DNA from: Novosphingobium ginsenosidimutans
GTDB lineage: Bacteria > Pseudomonadota > Alphaproteobacteria > Sphingomonadales > Sphingomonadaceae
Assembly (NCBI RefSeq): GCF_007954425.1
Contig: NZ_CP042345.1
Location: 992,001-1,056,000 of the forward strand
Reading direction: 5' to 3'
DNA length: 64,000 nucleotides
Shown here: piece by piece, positions 53,909 to 61,928 of the stretch
Position numbering within the stretch: the first letter of the stretch is position 1
How the letters are laid out: each line of letters starts with the position of its first letter
Notes under the pieces: generated by a model
The model's database searches: none
What the model was told of the DNA's origin: nothing
The model's input: the letters and a program-made list of their open reading frames with translations, nothing else
Translations under genes and position numbers: made by a program

Positions 53909-54316
53909 TCAGGGATTGGGTTGGGCGATGGCAGGAAGTTTGGTGACGGTACTGACCCACGGCAGCGCGCTCTCGCTCCACAGCTGCATCGCCGGGGCAA
54001 GTTCGCGGGCCTGCCGGGCACCGCTCAGGCGCAGCGAGAGGTGCGTCGGATTTTCAGCCTGGGTGCCGTAAAGCGAAGTGCCGCAGGTGCCGCAAAAAGC
54101 CAGATCGCGGAGCGCGCCGCTGGCTGCGGTCTTGCGGTAGAACCGGGGCGTGCCCTGCAGCAGCGCAAAGTCCTGCTTGGCGATCAGGGTGCCCCAGCGG
54201 AACGCGCCGCCCCCCAGCACCTGGCAGTCGGTGCAGTGGCAAACGAGGATCGCCTGGGGGTCAATCTCAGCCTCCCAGGCGATCTCGCCGCAGTGGCAGG
54301 TGCCGTCGATTTTCAT
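53909..54316 (-). CDS. GFA-family zinc protein
   Basis: 135 residues with the CENP-V/GFA cysteine pattern: CHCGE near the N-terminus, CHCTDC and FCGTCGTSLYG. The family is named after glutathione-dependent formaldehyde-activating enzyme, but most members are of unknown function. Its start overlaps with the next gene's coding end in a 4-base ATGA-type junction (54313-54316). Confidence 0.88.
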   Translation of the reverse strand: MKIDGTCHCGEIAWEAEIDPQAILVCHCTDCQVLGGGAFRWGTLIAKQDFALLQGTPRFYRKTAASGALRDLAFCGTCGTSLYGTQAENPTHLSLRLSGARQARELAPAMQLWSESALPWVSTVTKLPAIAQPNP

Positions 54317-55191
54317 GACGCCGCTCGCACGGCGTTGTTGCGGAAATGCTGCTCAACCACGCTGGCAACAAAGTCTGGCCGTTCTTCGGGGATCCAGTGC
54401 CCGCAGCGTTCGGCCACACCGCCGGAAACCTGATCAGCCACCCGGGCCCAGCTTTCCAGCGCGGACATACCGCGGCCGCGGGTTTCGGGAGCGCCGCCGT
54501 AGACAAGGACCGGCATAGGCAGCCGCCGGCGAGCTTCGCGGAAAGCCGTATTGTCGGCAATGTCCTGCGGCACTGCGCGGTAGTAGTTGAAGCCAGCGGT
54601 CATTGCTCCGGGCCGGCAGTAGGCGCGAACATACTCGGCCTGGGCCTCTTCCGAGATCGCATCTGCGCGTGCACCGGCCATGCGGAAGAAGAAGCGCAGG
54701 TAAGTGTCCTCGCGGCCCTCGGTTAGCGCTTCAGGCAGTCCGGGAAGCGCATGGAACCCGAAATGCCAGCGGGCCTGATGTTCGATCGGCCCGCCATCGC
54801 CCAGGACCGGCGCGTCAAATATCGCCATGGCCGTAACCCGCTCCGGATACTGCGCGGCCAGCGCGAATGCGACCGGACCGCCCCAGTCATGCGCGACGAC
54901 CCCAAAGGATGCGTGGCCCAGCGCTGCCATCAACTCGGCCATGTCGCGCGCGACCGTCATCTTGTCATAGCCACTGTCCGGACGCGTTGAGTCGCCCAGC
55001 CCGGTCAGGTCGGCAGCGATCACCCGATATCCGGCAGCGGCAAGCGGCGGGATCACATCGCGCCACATGAACCAGGTTTGCGGCCAGCCGTGGAGCAGCA
55101 GCAGCGCCGGCCCATGCTCTGGCCCCGCGCAGACGCAATGCAGCACTGCGCGGGAAACCGGGACTTGGGCATGGCTCCATGGCGCGGTCAT
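54313..55191 (-). CDS. Alpha/beta hydrolase, epoxide-hydrolase/dehalogenase-like
   Basis: 292 residues. The nucleophile is Asp in VAHDWGGPVAF rather than Ser, with HGWPQTW as the oxyanion-hole loop and a C-terminal His in CGHWIPEERP. This set is characteristic of soluble epoxide hydrolases and fluoroacetate/haloalkane dehalogenases. Cap-domain tyrosines needed for epoxide opening could be in NYYRAVPQDI. It is embedded in the catabolic operon between the cupin and GFA genes. Confidence 0.88.
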   Translation of the reverse strand: MTAPWSHAQVPVSRAVLHCVCAGPEHGPALLLLHGWPQTWFMWRDVIPPLAAAGYRVIAADLTGLGDSTRPDSGYDKMTVARDMAELMAALGHASFGVVAHDWGGPVAFALAAQYPERVTAMAIFDAPVLGDGGPIEHQARWHFGFHALPGLPEALTEGREDTYLRFFFRMAGARADAISEEAQAEYVRAYCRPGAMTAGFNYYRAVPQDIADNTAFREARRRLPMPVLVYGGAPETRGRGMSALESWARVADQVSGGVAERCGHWIPEERPDFVASVVEQHFRNNAVRAAS

Positions 55192-55197
55192 GATGCG

Positions 55198-55677
55198 TCA
55201 GTTGCCGGCGAAGCTGCTGACATCGACCGGCGCGATCCCTTGCGCCGCGCAATAGTCCGCGTAGCGCTTAAGCATCGTCCGCCAGTTTTCGACCGCAAGG
55301 ATGTTGTCGTTCTCGTCGAGCAGGTTCCAGTCACCGACGATGATGTTGAGCGTGATCACCTCCGCCTCGGGCATGGCCACCGGGGTGTGCGCCGAGGCGG
55401 CGGTCTCGAACACCATGCTGCCCGGACCGGCTACCCAGTCGTGCTCCTTGTAAAACCAGCGCCCGGCAACGGTATAGACGTGGACCGTGCCGGCATGATG
55501 ATGCTTGGGTAGTTCGGTCCCGGCGGGCAGCTTGAGCAGCGTGGTCCATTCGCCGTTGACCGGATTGACCTTGATCAGCTTCAGAAAGATCTCGTCCGAA
55601 TAGGGCGCGAACGGGATCCACGGCAAGGCGTCGACTTCGACCAGGGCGGTGCCCACGGAATCGGCAAAGAAGGTCAT
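55198..55677 (-). CDS. Cupin protein, 2,4'-dihydroxyacetophenone-dioxygenase-like
   Basis: 159 residues, single-domain cupin. Metal ligands are visible in PKHHHAGTVHVYTV and the later SAHTPVAMPEAE. The overall pattern (WIPFAPYSDEIFLKLIKVNP, GRWFYKEHDWVAGPGS) resembles 2,4'-dihydroxyacetophenone dioxygenase and ChrR-type cupins. If a dioxygenase, it would cleave a C-C bond next to a carbonyl. It is 11 bases downstream of the TauD gene's stop. Confidence 0.75.
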   Translation of the reverse strand: MTFFADSVGTALVEVDALPWIPFAPYSDEIFLKLIKVNPVNGEWTTLLKLPAGTELPKHHHAGTVHVYTVAGRWFYKEHDWVAGPGSMVFETAASAHTPVAMPEAEVITLNIIVGDWNLLDENDNILAVENWRTMLKRYADYCAAQGIAPVDVSSFAGN

Positions 55678-55688
55678 TCCAATTCTCC

Positions 55689-56537
55689 TCAGAACGGCCG
55701 GTCGCCGATGATTGTCGCGCGGTTCATCCGGCGCACGCAGGGCGGGTAATCCATTACCGCATAGTGCTGGGTGCAGCGGTTATCCCAGAGCGCAACCGAG
55801 TTCGGTGTCCAACGCCATCGCACCTGGTATTCGGGAATGGCCGCCTGGTTGGTGAGATACTGCAGGAGATTGCTCGAGCCCTGCGTAAAGTCCTGTCCAA
55901 CCCGGACCCGGCTGGCGGTATGGTAATTGGTGAAATGGGTCGTGAAACCGTTGACGAATAACGACTTGTTGCCCGTAACTGGATGGGTCCGCACAACCGG
56001 ATGCTCGGGATCCGGGAAGCGGGCCTTCATCGCCAGCCGCTCATCGACTGGCTTGGCCGCCATGAAGCTGGCTTCCATCGAATGGCGTGCCCACAGGTCT
56101 GCGATATCTTCTTTCACCCGGTCCGGCAGCCGCGCATAGGCCAGTTCCATGTTGGCCCACATCGTGTCGCCGCCCACCGGCGGACATTCGACACAGCGCA
56201 GCACCGCGCCCATCGGCGGGATTTCGCGCCAGGTCGCGTCATTGTGCCAGGCGTTCTCATAGCGCTCGGGGGGGCTCTCGGGGCTCTTCCAGATGTGGAT
56301 GATCCCGGGCTCACCAGTTGCGCTGGCGGCAAGCGGATGGTCCTCAAGCTCGCCGAAGCGGCGCGCGAAGGCAGCATGCTCCGCGTCGGTGATATCCTGA
56401 TCGCGGAAGAACAGAACCTTGTGCTTCAGCAGCAGCTCGTTGACCGCGCCGGCCAGATCGTCGTTGGTGCCTGCCTCGGCGAGGCTGATGCCGCTTATTT
56501 CGGCGCCCAACGCGCACGTGAGCTGTTCGACATGCAT
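55689..56537 (-). CDS. TauD/TfdA-family 2-oxoglutarate-dependent dioxygenase
   Basis: 282 residues from MHVEQLTCALGAEISG, with GGGAG 7 bases upstream; the 330-residue frame is an over-extension into the neighbouring gene. Iron ligands: HND in NAWHNDATW and the distal His in NRCTQHYAVMDY, with the 2-oxoglutarate arginines in CVRRMNR. The family oxidatively removes sulfite, aryl-ether or amine groups. Its place next to the quinone reductase suggests an early attack on the substrate. Confidence 0.92.
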   Translation of the reverse strand: MHVEQLTCALGAEISGISLAEAGTNDDLAGAVNELLLKHKVLFFRDQDITDAEHAAFARRFGELEDHPLAASATGEPGIIHIWKSPESPPERYENAWHNDATWREIPPMGAVLRCVECPPVGGDTMWANMELAYARLPDRVKEDIADLWARHSMEASFMAAKPVDERLAMKARFPDPEHPVVRTHPVTGNKSLFVNGFTTHFTNYHTASRVRVGQDFTQGSSNLLQYLTNQAAIPEYQVRWRWTPNSVALWDNRCTQHYAVMDYPPCVRRMNRATIIGDRPF

Positions 56538-56539
56538 GG

Positions 56540-57523
56540 TCAGTCTCCCAAAGTGAAAATTGTCGATCCGATGGTCTTGCCCGCTTCGAGATCGCGGTGC
56601 GCCTGGACGCACTGGTCGAGCGTGTAACGTGCGCCGATCTCCACCTTGATCCGCCCGGCTGCGAGGTGGTCGAACCAAAAGCCGGCCAGTTCGGCGCGTT
56701 CGGCCGGATCGGCGAAGAAATCGGCAAAGGCGGGGCGGATGAAATAGACCGAGCCCTGCAGCATGGTCTGGAAGGCATCGATCGGCGGGAACGGCCCCGA
56801 AGCCGTGCCGCAGCCAACCAGCACGCCGCGCCGCCGCAGCGACTTCAGCGAACCTTCAAAGGTATCCTTGCCGACCGAATCGAACACGGTCTGCACGCCT
56901 TCACCACCGGTCAGTTCCCTGACCCGTGCCGCAACATCCTCACGGCGGTAGAAAATGATCTCGTCGCAGCCGAGCTCGCGGGCCTTGGCCGCCTTTTCCT
57001 CGCTCGAAACCGTGCCGATCACCCGCAGCCCGAGCAGCTTGGCCACCTGGACTGCCAAAAGGCCAACGCCGCCAGCCGCGGCATGGAGCAGGATCGTATC
57101 ACCCGCTTTAAGCCGCGGGTCAGTCTTCATCAGCCAGTAGGTGGCCGAAAGGCCGCGCATGGTCGAAGCGGCAGCGGTCTCGAACGAGACATTGTCCGGC
57201 AGCTTGAACAACGGCGCGGCTGGCATCACGCGTTCGCTTGCATAGGCCCCAAGCGGGCCCCCGTTGTAGCTGACCCGGTCGCCCGCCGCGACCTGGGTGA
57301 CCCCTTCGCCAACGGCCAGGACTGTCCCCGCGCCCTCGACGCCCATTCCGCACGGCGGCTGGACCGGATAATAGCCTGAGCGAAAATAGGTGTCAGCGAA
57401 GTTGCATCCGATCGCGCCGTGGCGGATCAGCACTTCGCCCGGTCCCGGAGCGCCGACCGCTACTTCCTCCACTTTGAGGACGTCCGGCCCACCGGTTTCG
57501 TAAAGGCGCACTGCCTTCGCCAT
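56540..57523 (-). CDS. Zinc-independent quinone oxidoreductase (MDR family)
   Basis: 327 residues from MAKAVRLYETGGPDV, with GGGAGAG upstream; the 346-residue frame is a less likely start. NADPH-binding LLHAAAGGVGLLAVQVAKLLG and GCNFADTYFRSGYYP identify the QOR/zeta-crystallin group, and zinc cysteines are absent. It is the first gene of the catabolic operon, divergent from the AraC regulator. Confidence 0.92.
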   Translation of the reverse strand: MAKAVRLYETGGPDVLKVEEVAVGAPGPGEVLIRHGAIGCNFADTYFRSGYYPVQPPCGMGVEGAGTVLAVGEGVTQVAAGDRVSYNGGPLGAYASERVMPAAPLFKLPDNVSFETAAASTMRGLSATYWLMKTDPRLKAGDTILLHAAAGGVGLLAVQVAKLLGLRVIGTVSSEEKAAKARELGCDEIIFYRREDVAARVRELTGGEGVQTVFDSVGKDTFEGSLKSLRRRGVLVGCGTASGPFPPIDAFQTMLQGSVYFIRPAFADFFADPAERAELAGFWFDHLAAGRIKVEIGARYTLDQCVQAHRDLEAGKTIGSTIFTLGD

Positions 57524-57592
57524 AGCCAATCTGCTCTCCCAAGCTCTTTGGCCGGAAGCTAGGCGAGTCCTCGCTTGCACTTTTCACATTTC

Positions 57593-57620
57593 ATGACATT
57601 CTTTTACCAATTGATGTCAT
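57593..57620. promoter_or_regulatory. ATGACAT...ATGTCAT inverted repeat between the catabolic operon and araC-type gene
   Basis: Perfect 7-bp arms (57593-57599 and 57614-57620) have centres 21 bp apart, two helical turns, in the 112-base divergent intergenic region. The spacing and AT-rich flanks suit a dimeric activator binding one face of DNA, so it is the likely binding site of the AraC regulator and could control both directions. The right arm ends 15 bases before the regulator ATG, consistent with autorepression. Confidence 0.55.
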
Positions 57621-57635
57621 TGGTGGTGGGGTGCG

Positions 57636-58631
57636 ATGGCTGAGCTCGTCCGTGTTGCCGCGCTGACCAATTACTTCGAGACCATGGCCGGCCTCGGCTG
57701 CGATCCGCGCCCCCTGCTCAAGGAACAGGGGCTGTCGGCCGACTTGCTGGTCAACCCGGAACAGCTGATCTCGGCGCGGGCCGCGATCCGCCTGCTTGAG
57801 CGCAGCGCCGCTGAAACAGGCTGCATCACCTTGGGACTGCGCATGGCCGAAGGTCGCGCACTGGCCAACCTGGGGGCGACTAGCTTGTTGATCGCCCACC
57901 AGCCGACCCTGCGTCATGCAATTACGGCACTGCGGGAATTCCGCGCGCGGATTAACTCCACCCTGATCTTCAATGTCGAGGAGATCGGCGACGATGCGAT
58001 CCTGCGCGAAGATTTCGTGCTGCGCCGGCCGGAACCGTCGCGCCAATCATCCGACCTCACCCTTGGCGTGCTGATGCGTTTATGCAGCGAAGTCCTGGGC
58101 AGCGATTGGTCGCCCCGCACGGTCTGCTTTTCGCACGAAGCACCGCCACCCGCTGAACTGCCGATCTTCACCCGCATATTCCGCTGCCCCGTGCAGTTTG
58201 ACAGCGAACTTAACGGCATCGTCCTGCACCGCGCAGACCTCGACCGGCCCAACCTGCGCGCCGACGACCAACTGGCCCGCCATGCGCGGCAATTGCTCGA
58301 CAAGGCGATGAGCCCGGTGGAGCGAACCGCGACCCAGGATGTTGATCAGTTGATCCGCCTGCTGATGCCGGCCGGCCGTGCCTCGATCCAGAACTGCGCC
58401 GCCTCGATGGGCGTCACCGTGCGGACCTTGCAGCGGATGCTCGATGGCGAAGGCACGAGCTTCAGCGCGCTGCTCAACGGAGCGCGGATGCAGCTCGCCA
58501 CCCAGTACCTTGCCAACCCGCGCATGCGGATCACCGATGTTGCCGAAATGCTAGGCTATGGCTCGATCGGAGCATTCAGCCGGTGGCATAGCCAGGCATT
58601 CGGCGCATCGCCCCGAAACCGTCGGAGCTGA
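57636..58631 (+). CDS. AraC-family regulator, OruR/ArgR-like N-terminal domain
   Basis: 331 residues. An N-terminal arabinose-binding-like domain (about 20-200) of the type found in OruR-like regulators precedes a C-terminal double HTH: CAASMGVTVRTLQRML and then ITDVAEMLGYGSIGAFSRWHSQAFGASPRNRR, the classic AraC signature. It is transcribed away from the catabolic operon at 50271-57523 and is its likely activator, responding to the substrate or an intermediate. Confidence 0.92.
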   Translation: MAELVRVAALTNYFETMAGLGCDPRPLLKEQGLSADLLVNPEQLISARAAIRLLERSAAETGCITLGLRMAEGRALANLGATSLLIAHQPTLRHAITALREFRARINSTLIFNVEEIGDDAILREDFVLRRPEPSRQSSDLTLGVLMRLCSEVLGSDWSPRTVCFSHEAPPPAELPIFTRIFRCPVQFDSELNGIVLHRADLDRPNLRADDQLARHARQLLDKAMSPVERTATQDVDQLIRLLMPAGRASIQNCAASMGVTVRTLQRMLDGEGTSFSALLNGARMQLATQYLANPRMRITDVAEMLGYGSIGAFSRWHSQAFGASPRNRRS

Positions 58632-58664
58632 GCTGGCGGACCGAGAGAAGGCTCGGAGGTCATC

Positions 58665-58724
58665 ATGGACGACCGCATGTCCAGGTTTGCCTCCTTCTCG
58701 AACAAGAACCCGTCGTTATCTTGA
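58665..58724 (+). CDS. Possible 19-residue ORF after the AraC gene
   Basis: ATG with CGGAGG 7 bases upstream, reading MDDRMSRFASFSNKNPSSLS minus the last codon or so, then TGA. The Shine-Dalgarno is better than that of many genes here, but the codon usage is not diagnostic and there is no known homolog I can name. It could be a leader peptide or chance. The remaining 58632-58835 sequence is AT-richer and likely holds the promoter for the M23 peptidase gene. Confidence 0.2.
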   Translation: MDDRMSRFASFSNKNPSLS

Positions 58725-58835
58725 ACTCCCCAAATCAGCTCGAGTGATCCAAGTCGTTGGCAGTTGTTAGCAATCACGCGCTTTTCTGTTATTCTATAGC
58801 CTCTGGTGCGACTCGCGCTGCGTTGGGGGCAATCG

Positions 58836-59537
58836 ATGACCGTGGCTTGCGGTTCATTTGACAGGGGCATGGGCAAACTGTGTTGGGCGGGAGCATTGTC
58901 CGCCATGATCGCCATTGCGCAACCGTCCGTGGCTTCCAGCAAACCGGAATTGCACGATAGTGACCTTGTGGCTCCTTCCGAGCTTGTCGGGTCATCGCGA
59001 ATCTTGTTTGTCGGCGCGGGTTCGGAACCAGCCACAAGCATGTCGGATCGACCGGCCCTGATCATTGGGCGAGCGGCCGACCTGGAAGGTCGGTCGCTTA
59101 CGTTGGTTGTGAAGCCCGGCTCCACTTTAAAGCTTGGCGGAGGCAGCGCGAAGCGGGACCTCTTGCCGCAGACTTCAAGTCGCCGCGTCACCAGCGGTTA
59201 CGGCTTGCGCTGGGATCCGCTTGGTGCCGGTTGGCGCGCACATGCTGGCGTTGATCTCGCCGCTGCATATGGTTCGCCAGTCGTCGCATCCGCAAACGGA
59301 AGAGTGTCCGCCGCGCGTTGGCAGGGCGGATATGGTTTGCTGGTGGCGCTGGACCATGGGGCTGGAGTCGAAACCCGCTATGGCCACCTTTCCCAACTTT
59401 CCGTGCAGGAAGGGCAAGTGGTCAAGAAGGGCGACGTCATCGGCTATGTCGGATCAACCGGCCGTTCGACTGGGCCGCATCTTCACTACGAAGTTCGCGA
59501 AGGCGGCCGCGCCGTCGATCCGATCACTTCACGGTGA
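58836..59537 (+). CDS. Secreted M23-family (LytM) peptidase
   Basis: 233 residues from the ATG at 58836 (GGGGG 7 bases upstream). Signal peptide to about residue 36. The C-terminal LytM domain has zinc ligands in RAHAGVDLAA (His, Asp) and GPHLHYEV (HxH), all intact, so it should be an active endopeptidase cutting peptidoglycan peptide bridges. A ~70-residue linker precedes it. Codon use is less GC3-biased than in its neighbours, which may indicate transfer or relaxed selection. Confidence 0.9.
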   Translation: MTVACGSFDRGMGKLCWAGALSAMIAIAQPSVASSKPELHDSDLVAPSELVGSSRILFVGAGSEPATSMSDRPALIIGRAADLEGRSLTLVVKPGSTLKLGGGSAKRDLLPQTSSRRVTSGYGLRWDPLGAGWRAHAGVDLAAAYGSPVVASANGRVSAARWQGGYGLLVALDHGAGVETRYGHLSQLSVQEGQVVKKGDVIGYVGSTGRSTGPHLHYEVREGGRAVDPITSR

Positions 59538-59562
59538 TGTTTAGAAGTCGGTCTGCCCGACG

Positions 59563-60048
59563 CTAGGCAAACATCGCCCAGAATGCGCCCAAGGCAATCG
59601 CGATGCCATAGGGCAAGGCATCGTATTTGGTCGGGTTCTTCGGGCGGATCTTCTTGCCCATGAGGCGGCGGGCAACAAACCAGACCGTAACCAGGCCCAG
59701 CCCAGCAAGCGATACATGGATGAGCAGTTTGGCCCAAAGCGCGATTGGAAACCATGCGGCAACGGCTGCGTAAAACTTGGCGTCGCCGCCCCCAAAAACT
59801 CCAAACCTGAACAGTACCATGCCAACGATCAGGGCAGCAAAGGCATGGATTGCGTGCTTGGCGATAGCCTCACCGCCGCCAAGCCATGCCGCCACCGCTA
59901 AGCCGAGCACGGCAAGGATTCCGCATAGCCAATTGGGGATGCGGCGGTCGCGCCAGTCGAGCCAGCAAGCGGTGAGCCCCAACACGATCAAAGGCGCGGT
60001 CTGGGCCAACACCGGGATCGACAAATCCTCGGGAAGAATTGCGGTCAA
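59563..60048 (-). CDS. cpaA: A24-family prepilin peptidase, CpaA/TadV-like
   Basis: 161 residues, TTG start. The two catalytic aspartates are in CWLDWRDRRIPN and FGGGDAKF (GxGD-type). Five or six membrane helices and no N-methyltransferase domain: the short form used for Flp pilins. It should process the Flp pilin at 63918. It is separated from the pilus genes by one membrane protein on the same strand. Confidence 0.92.
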   Translation of the reverse strand: MTAILPEDLSIPVLAQTAPLIVLGLTACWLDWRDRRIPNWLCGILAVLGLAVAAWLGGGEAIAKHAIHAFAALIVGMVLFRFGVFGGGDAKFYAAVAAWFPIALWAKLLIHVSLAGLGLVTVWFVARRLMGKKIRPKNPTKYDALPYGIAIALGAFWAMFA

Positions 60049-60111
60049 TTGCGAGATCCCACGCCCTGTTTGAGGAAGGTAACCAGATTATCGCTTCCGG
60101 CTCAATGCCAT

Positions 60112-60957
60112 TCAGCTGGCAGTGAGGCGCATCCGCTGGCGGAAAGTGACATTTACCCGGTCCGACAGAATCAGATATGGCAGCCAAACGAAGGCGCTGA
60201 TCAGGACCTTCTGGATATTGCCTTCAATCAACGATTGCAGCGCTCCTATGACCGGAACCGGCAGGTCGCTGCCAGCAGCATGGCGGGCAATGGCAAACTG
60301 CAGCGCGATGTCCACCGTCCAGGCGAACAGGAGCATACGTGGGAACAACGGAATGGCGCGCAGGGCCATGACGAAGCAGACCATGTAGAAGAAATTCATC
60401 ACGACCACGTCGACCGTCGCAATTACAAGCAAGCGGTTGGCCCATTCCGGCGCGTCATCGCGCAAAGCTGGAACAGCCATCAGGTATTCAGCCGTGCGAA
60501 CCGGCACGTTGAGCAGGAGGCCGACGAGCAGCGAGGCCATGAATCCAAATGGTCCGAACGCCGCATTTTCGCGGGCGGCCAAGGTATCGATCGGGTGCCA
60601 CTTGCCGATGCGCGCCAGACGGACCGCCGGCTGGGCGGCCAGCAGCCCGCGGGGAAAGCTGCCTGCAGCAATGCGATATCCCGCGATCGGCGACAACGCG
60701 ACCAGCAGGAACGGCAGCAACATCTCGGCCGCCTCCAGCAAGGTGCGCGGGCCATGCGGTGCCAGCGCGACCTTTGCCGCGCCCAGCACCACAATAGCGC
60801 AGACCCACGCGGTGATCAGAGTTTGCATGCGGACATGAAAGAACGAAACCAGGCTGCGGCTGCGCTGAAGCAACGAGCGCGAGAATGCCGCAGCGGCTTC
60901 CCTCATCGGCGGGGGTAGCTGGCTGGGCCAGGTGGCACGATGGGCATAACCATTCAT
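60112..60957 (-). CDS. Hypothetical multi-spanning membrane protein
   Basis: 281 residues with six or seven hydrophobic segments and an Arg-rich N-terminus. The C-terminal FVWLPYLILSDRVNVTFRQRM resembles the end of DUF2569-type membrane proteins (SVWPYLLSKRVNVTF pattern), but I cannot assign a function. It lies between the prepilin peptidase and the TadE-type genes; whether it serves the pilus is unknown. Confidence 0.7.
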   Translation of the reverse strand: MNGYAHRATWPSQLPPPMREAAAAFSRSLLQRSRSLVSFFHVRMQTLITAWVCAIVVLGAAKVALAPHGPRTLLEAAEMLLPFLLVALSPIAGYRIAAGSFPRGLLAAQPAVRLARIGKWHPIDTLAARENAAFGPFGFMASLLVGLLLNVPVRTAEYLMAVPALRDDAPEWANRLLVIATVDVVVMNFFYMVCFVMALRAIPLFPRMLLFAWTVDIALQFAIARHAAGSDLPVPVIGALQSLIEGNIQKVLISAFVWLPYLILSDRVNVTFRQRMRLTAS

Positions 60958-61029
60958 GCCTTTTCAGTCGCATGGTCTGGTTAGTAAATACTTAAGGCGG
61001 TGCGACTGACCGCCAGGGCGACAGATCGC

Positions 61030-61410
61030 CTATATTTTAGGATAGCAGGAATCGGCCCTAATGTTGATCGTGGTGGATGTGAACCCACTCATCAGCTCAT
61101 ACTGGCCACTGCCGGTGATCCGCCAGCCACAGGTGGCGTCATCAGTGGCTGTGAAGGTCAGACCAGCAAGGCTTGGTCCGTTGTACATCGTCTTGGCATA
61201 GGCATCTGCGTCAGGGCAGGCGCTGGTGACGTCTACCGCCTTGCACCGCGCAGCGCGCTGGGCTGCGTAATGCATCTGGTTCTGCGCCGAGTACATGATC
61301 GACCCGTTGATTGTTCCGAATACCAGCAAGACAAACAGCGGCAGGACCAGCGCAAACTCCGCCGCACCGCCGCCGCGCTGGTCGCGCAAAAGGGCTGTGA
61401 TGATGTTCAT
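61030..61410 (-). CDS. TadE-like pilus assembly protein
   Basis: 126 residues from MNIITALLRDQRG, ATG overlapping the upstream stop (ATGA). GGAAEFALVLPLFVLLVFG is the TadE-type type-IV-pilin-like helix. The rest is a small periplasmic domain with four cysteines likely forming disulfides. Such pseudopilins help assemble Flp pili. It is the last of three coupled genes. Confidence 0.85.
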   Translation of the reverse strand: MNIITALLRDQRGGGAAEFALVLPLFVLLVFGTINGSIMYSAQNQMHYAAQRAARCKAVDVTSACPDADAYAKTMYNGPSLAGLTFTATDDATCGWRITGSGQYELMSGFTSTTINIRADSCYPKI

Positions 61411-61928
61411 TGCATACGGATCCATGCAGTGCGCTGGATAGGGCTTGGCAGGCTCGAGGCCACCGATAAACCTGCAAAGAGCGGCGCGAAGGTGTAGCTA
61501 GCGGTCACTGAGAGGTACTCGCCCGGCTCGGCCGTGCTGCCGGTCAGGGTGGCCGAGCAGTTGGCGGGAGGTGTTGAGCTGATCGCAGCGACCTCGATCA
61601 GTTCGCTGGACGCGTTCGAGCAGTACCAGGCAGCCGTAGCTGTGTTGATAGTAACGCTCGTGCCCAGCGAAGTGGCCTGGGCCGCCGTTTGCATCGCCGC
61701 CTGCAGCCCAGTGCAGTTGACGGTTGAGGGCAGTTTCGCCGCCGTGTCGCAGCGCGCCCGGGCGAGTCCGGCGGCTTCCTGAGCAGCCAGATCAACCTGC
61801 ATCCTGGAGTAGATATAGGTCGTGGCATCCGCAACGTTCAAAAACAGCACGGAAACGATCGGCAAAACCAGCGCCATCTCTGCCGCCGCAACCGCCCTGG
61901 TATCAGCAAGGAGAGAGCGCATCCGCAT
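61407..61928 (-). CDS. TadE/TadF-like pseudopilin
   Basis: 173 residues from the ATG at 61928, which shares a base with the upstream stop (TGATG). The N-terminal AVAAAEMALVLPIVSVLFL is the prepilin-like helix. The periplasmic part is rich in Ala, Ser and Thr with four cysteines. It is coupled on both sides to TadE/TadG-type genes. Confidence 0.85.
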   Translation of the reverse strand: MRMRSLLADTRAVAAAEMALVLPIVSVLFLNVADATTYIYSRMQVDLAAQEAAGLARARCDTAAKLPSTVNCTGLQAAMQTAAQATSLGTSVTINTATAAWYCSNASSELIEVAAISSTPPANCSATLTGSTAEPGEYLSVTASYTFAPLFAGLSVASSLPSPIQRTAWIRMQ

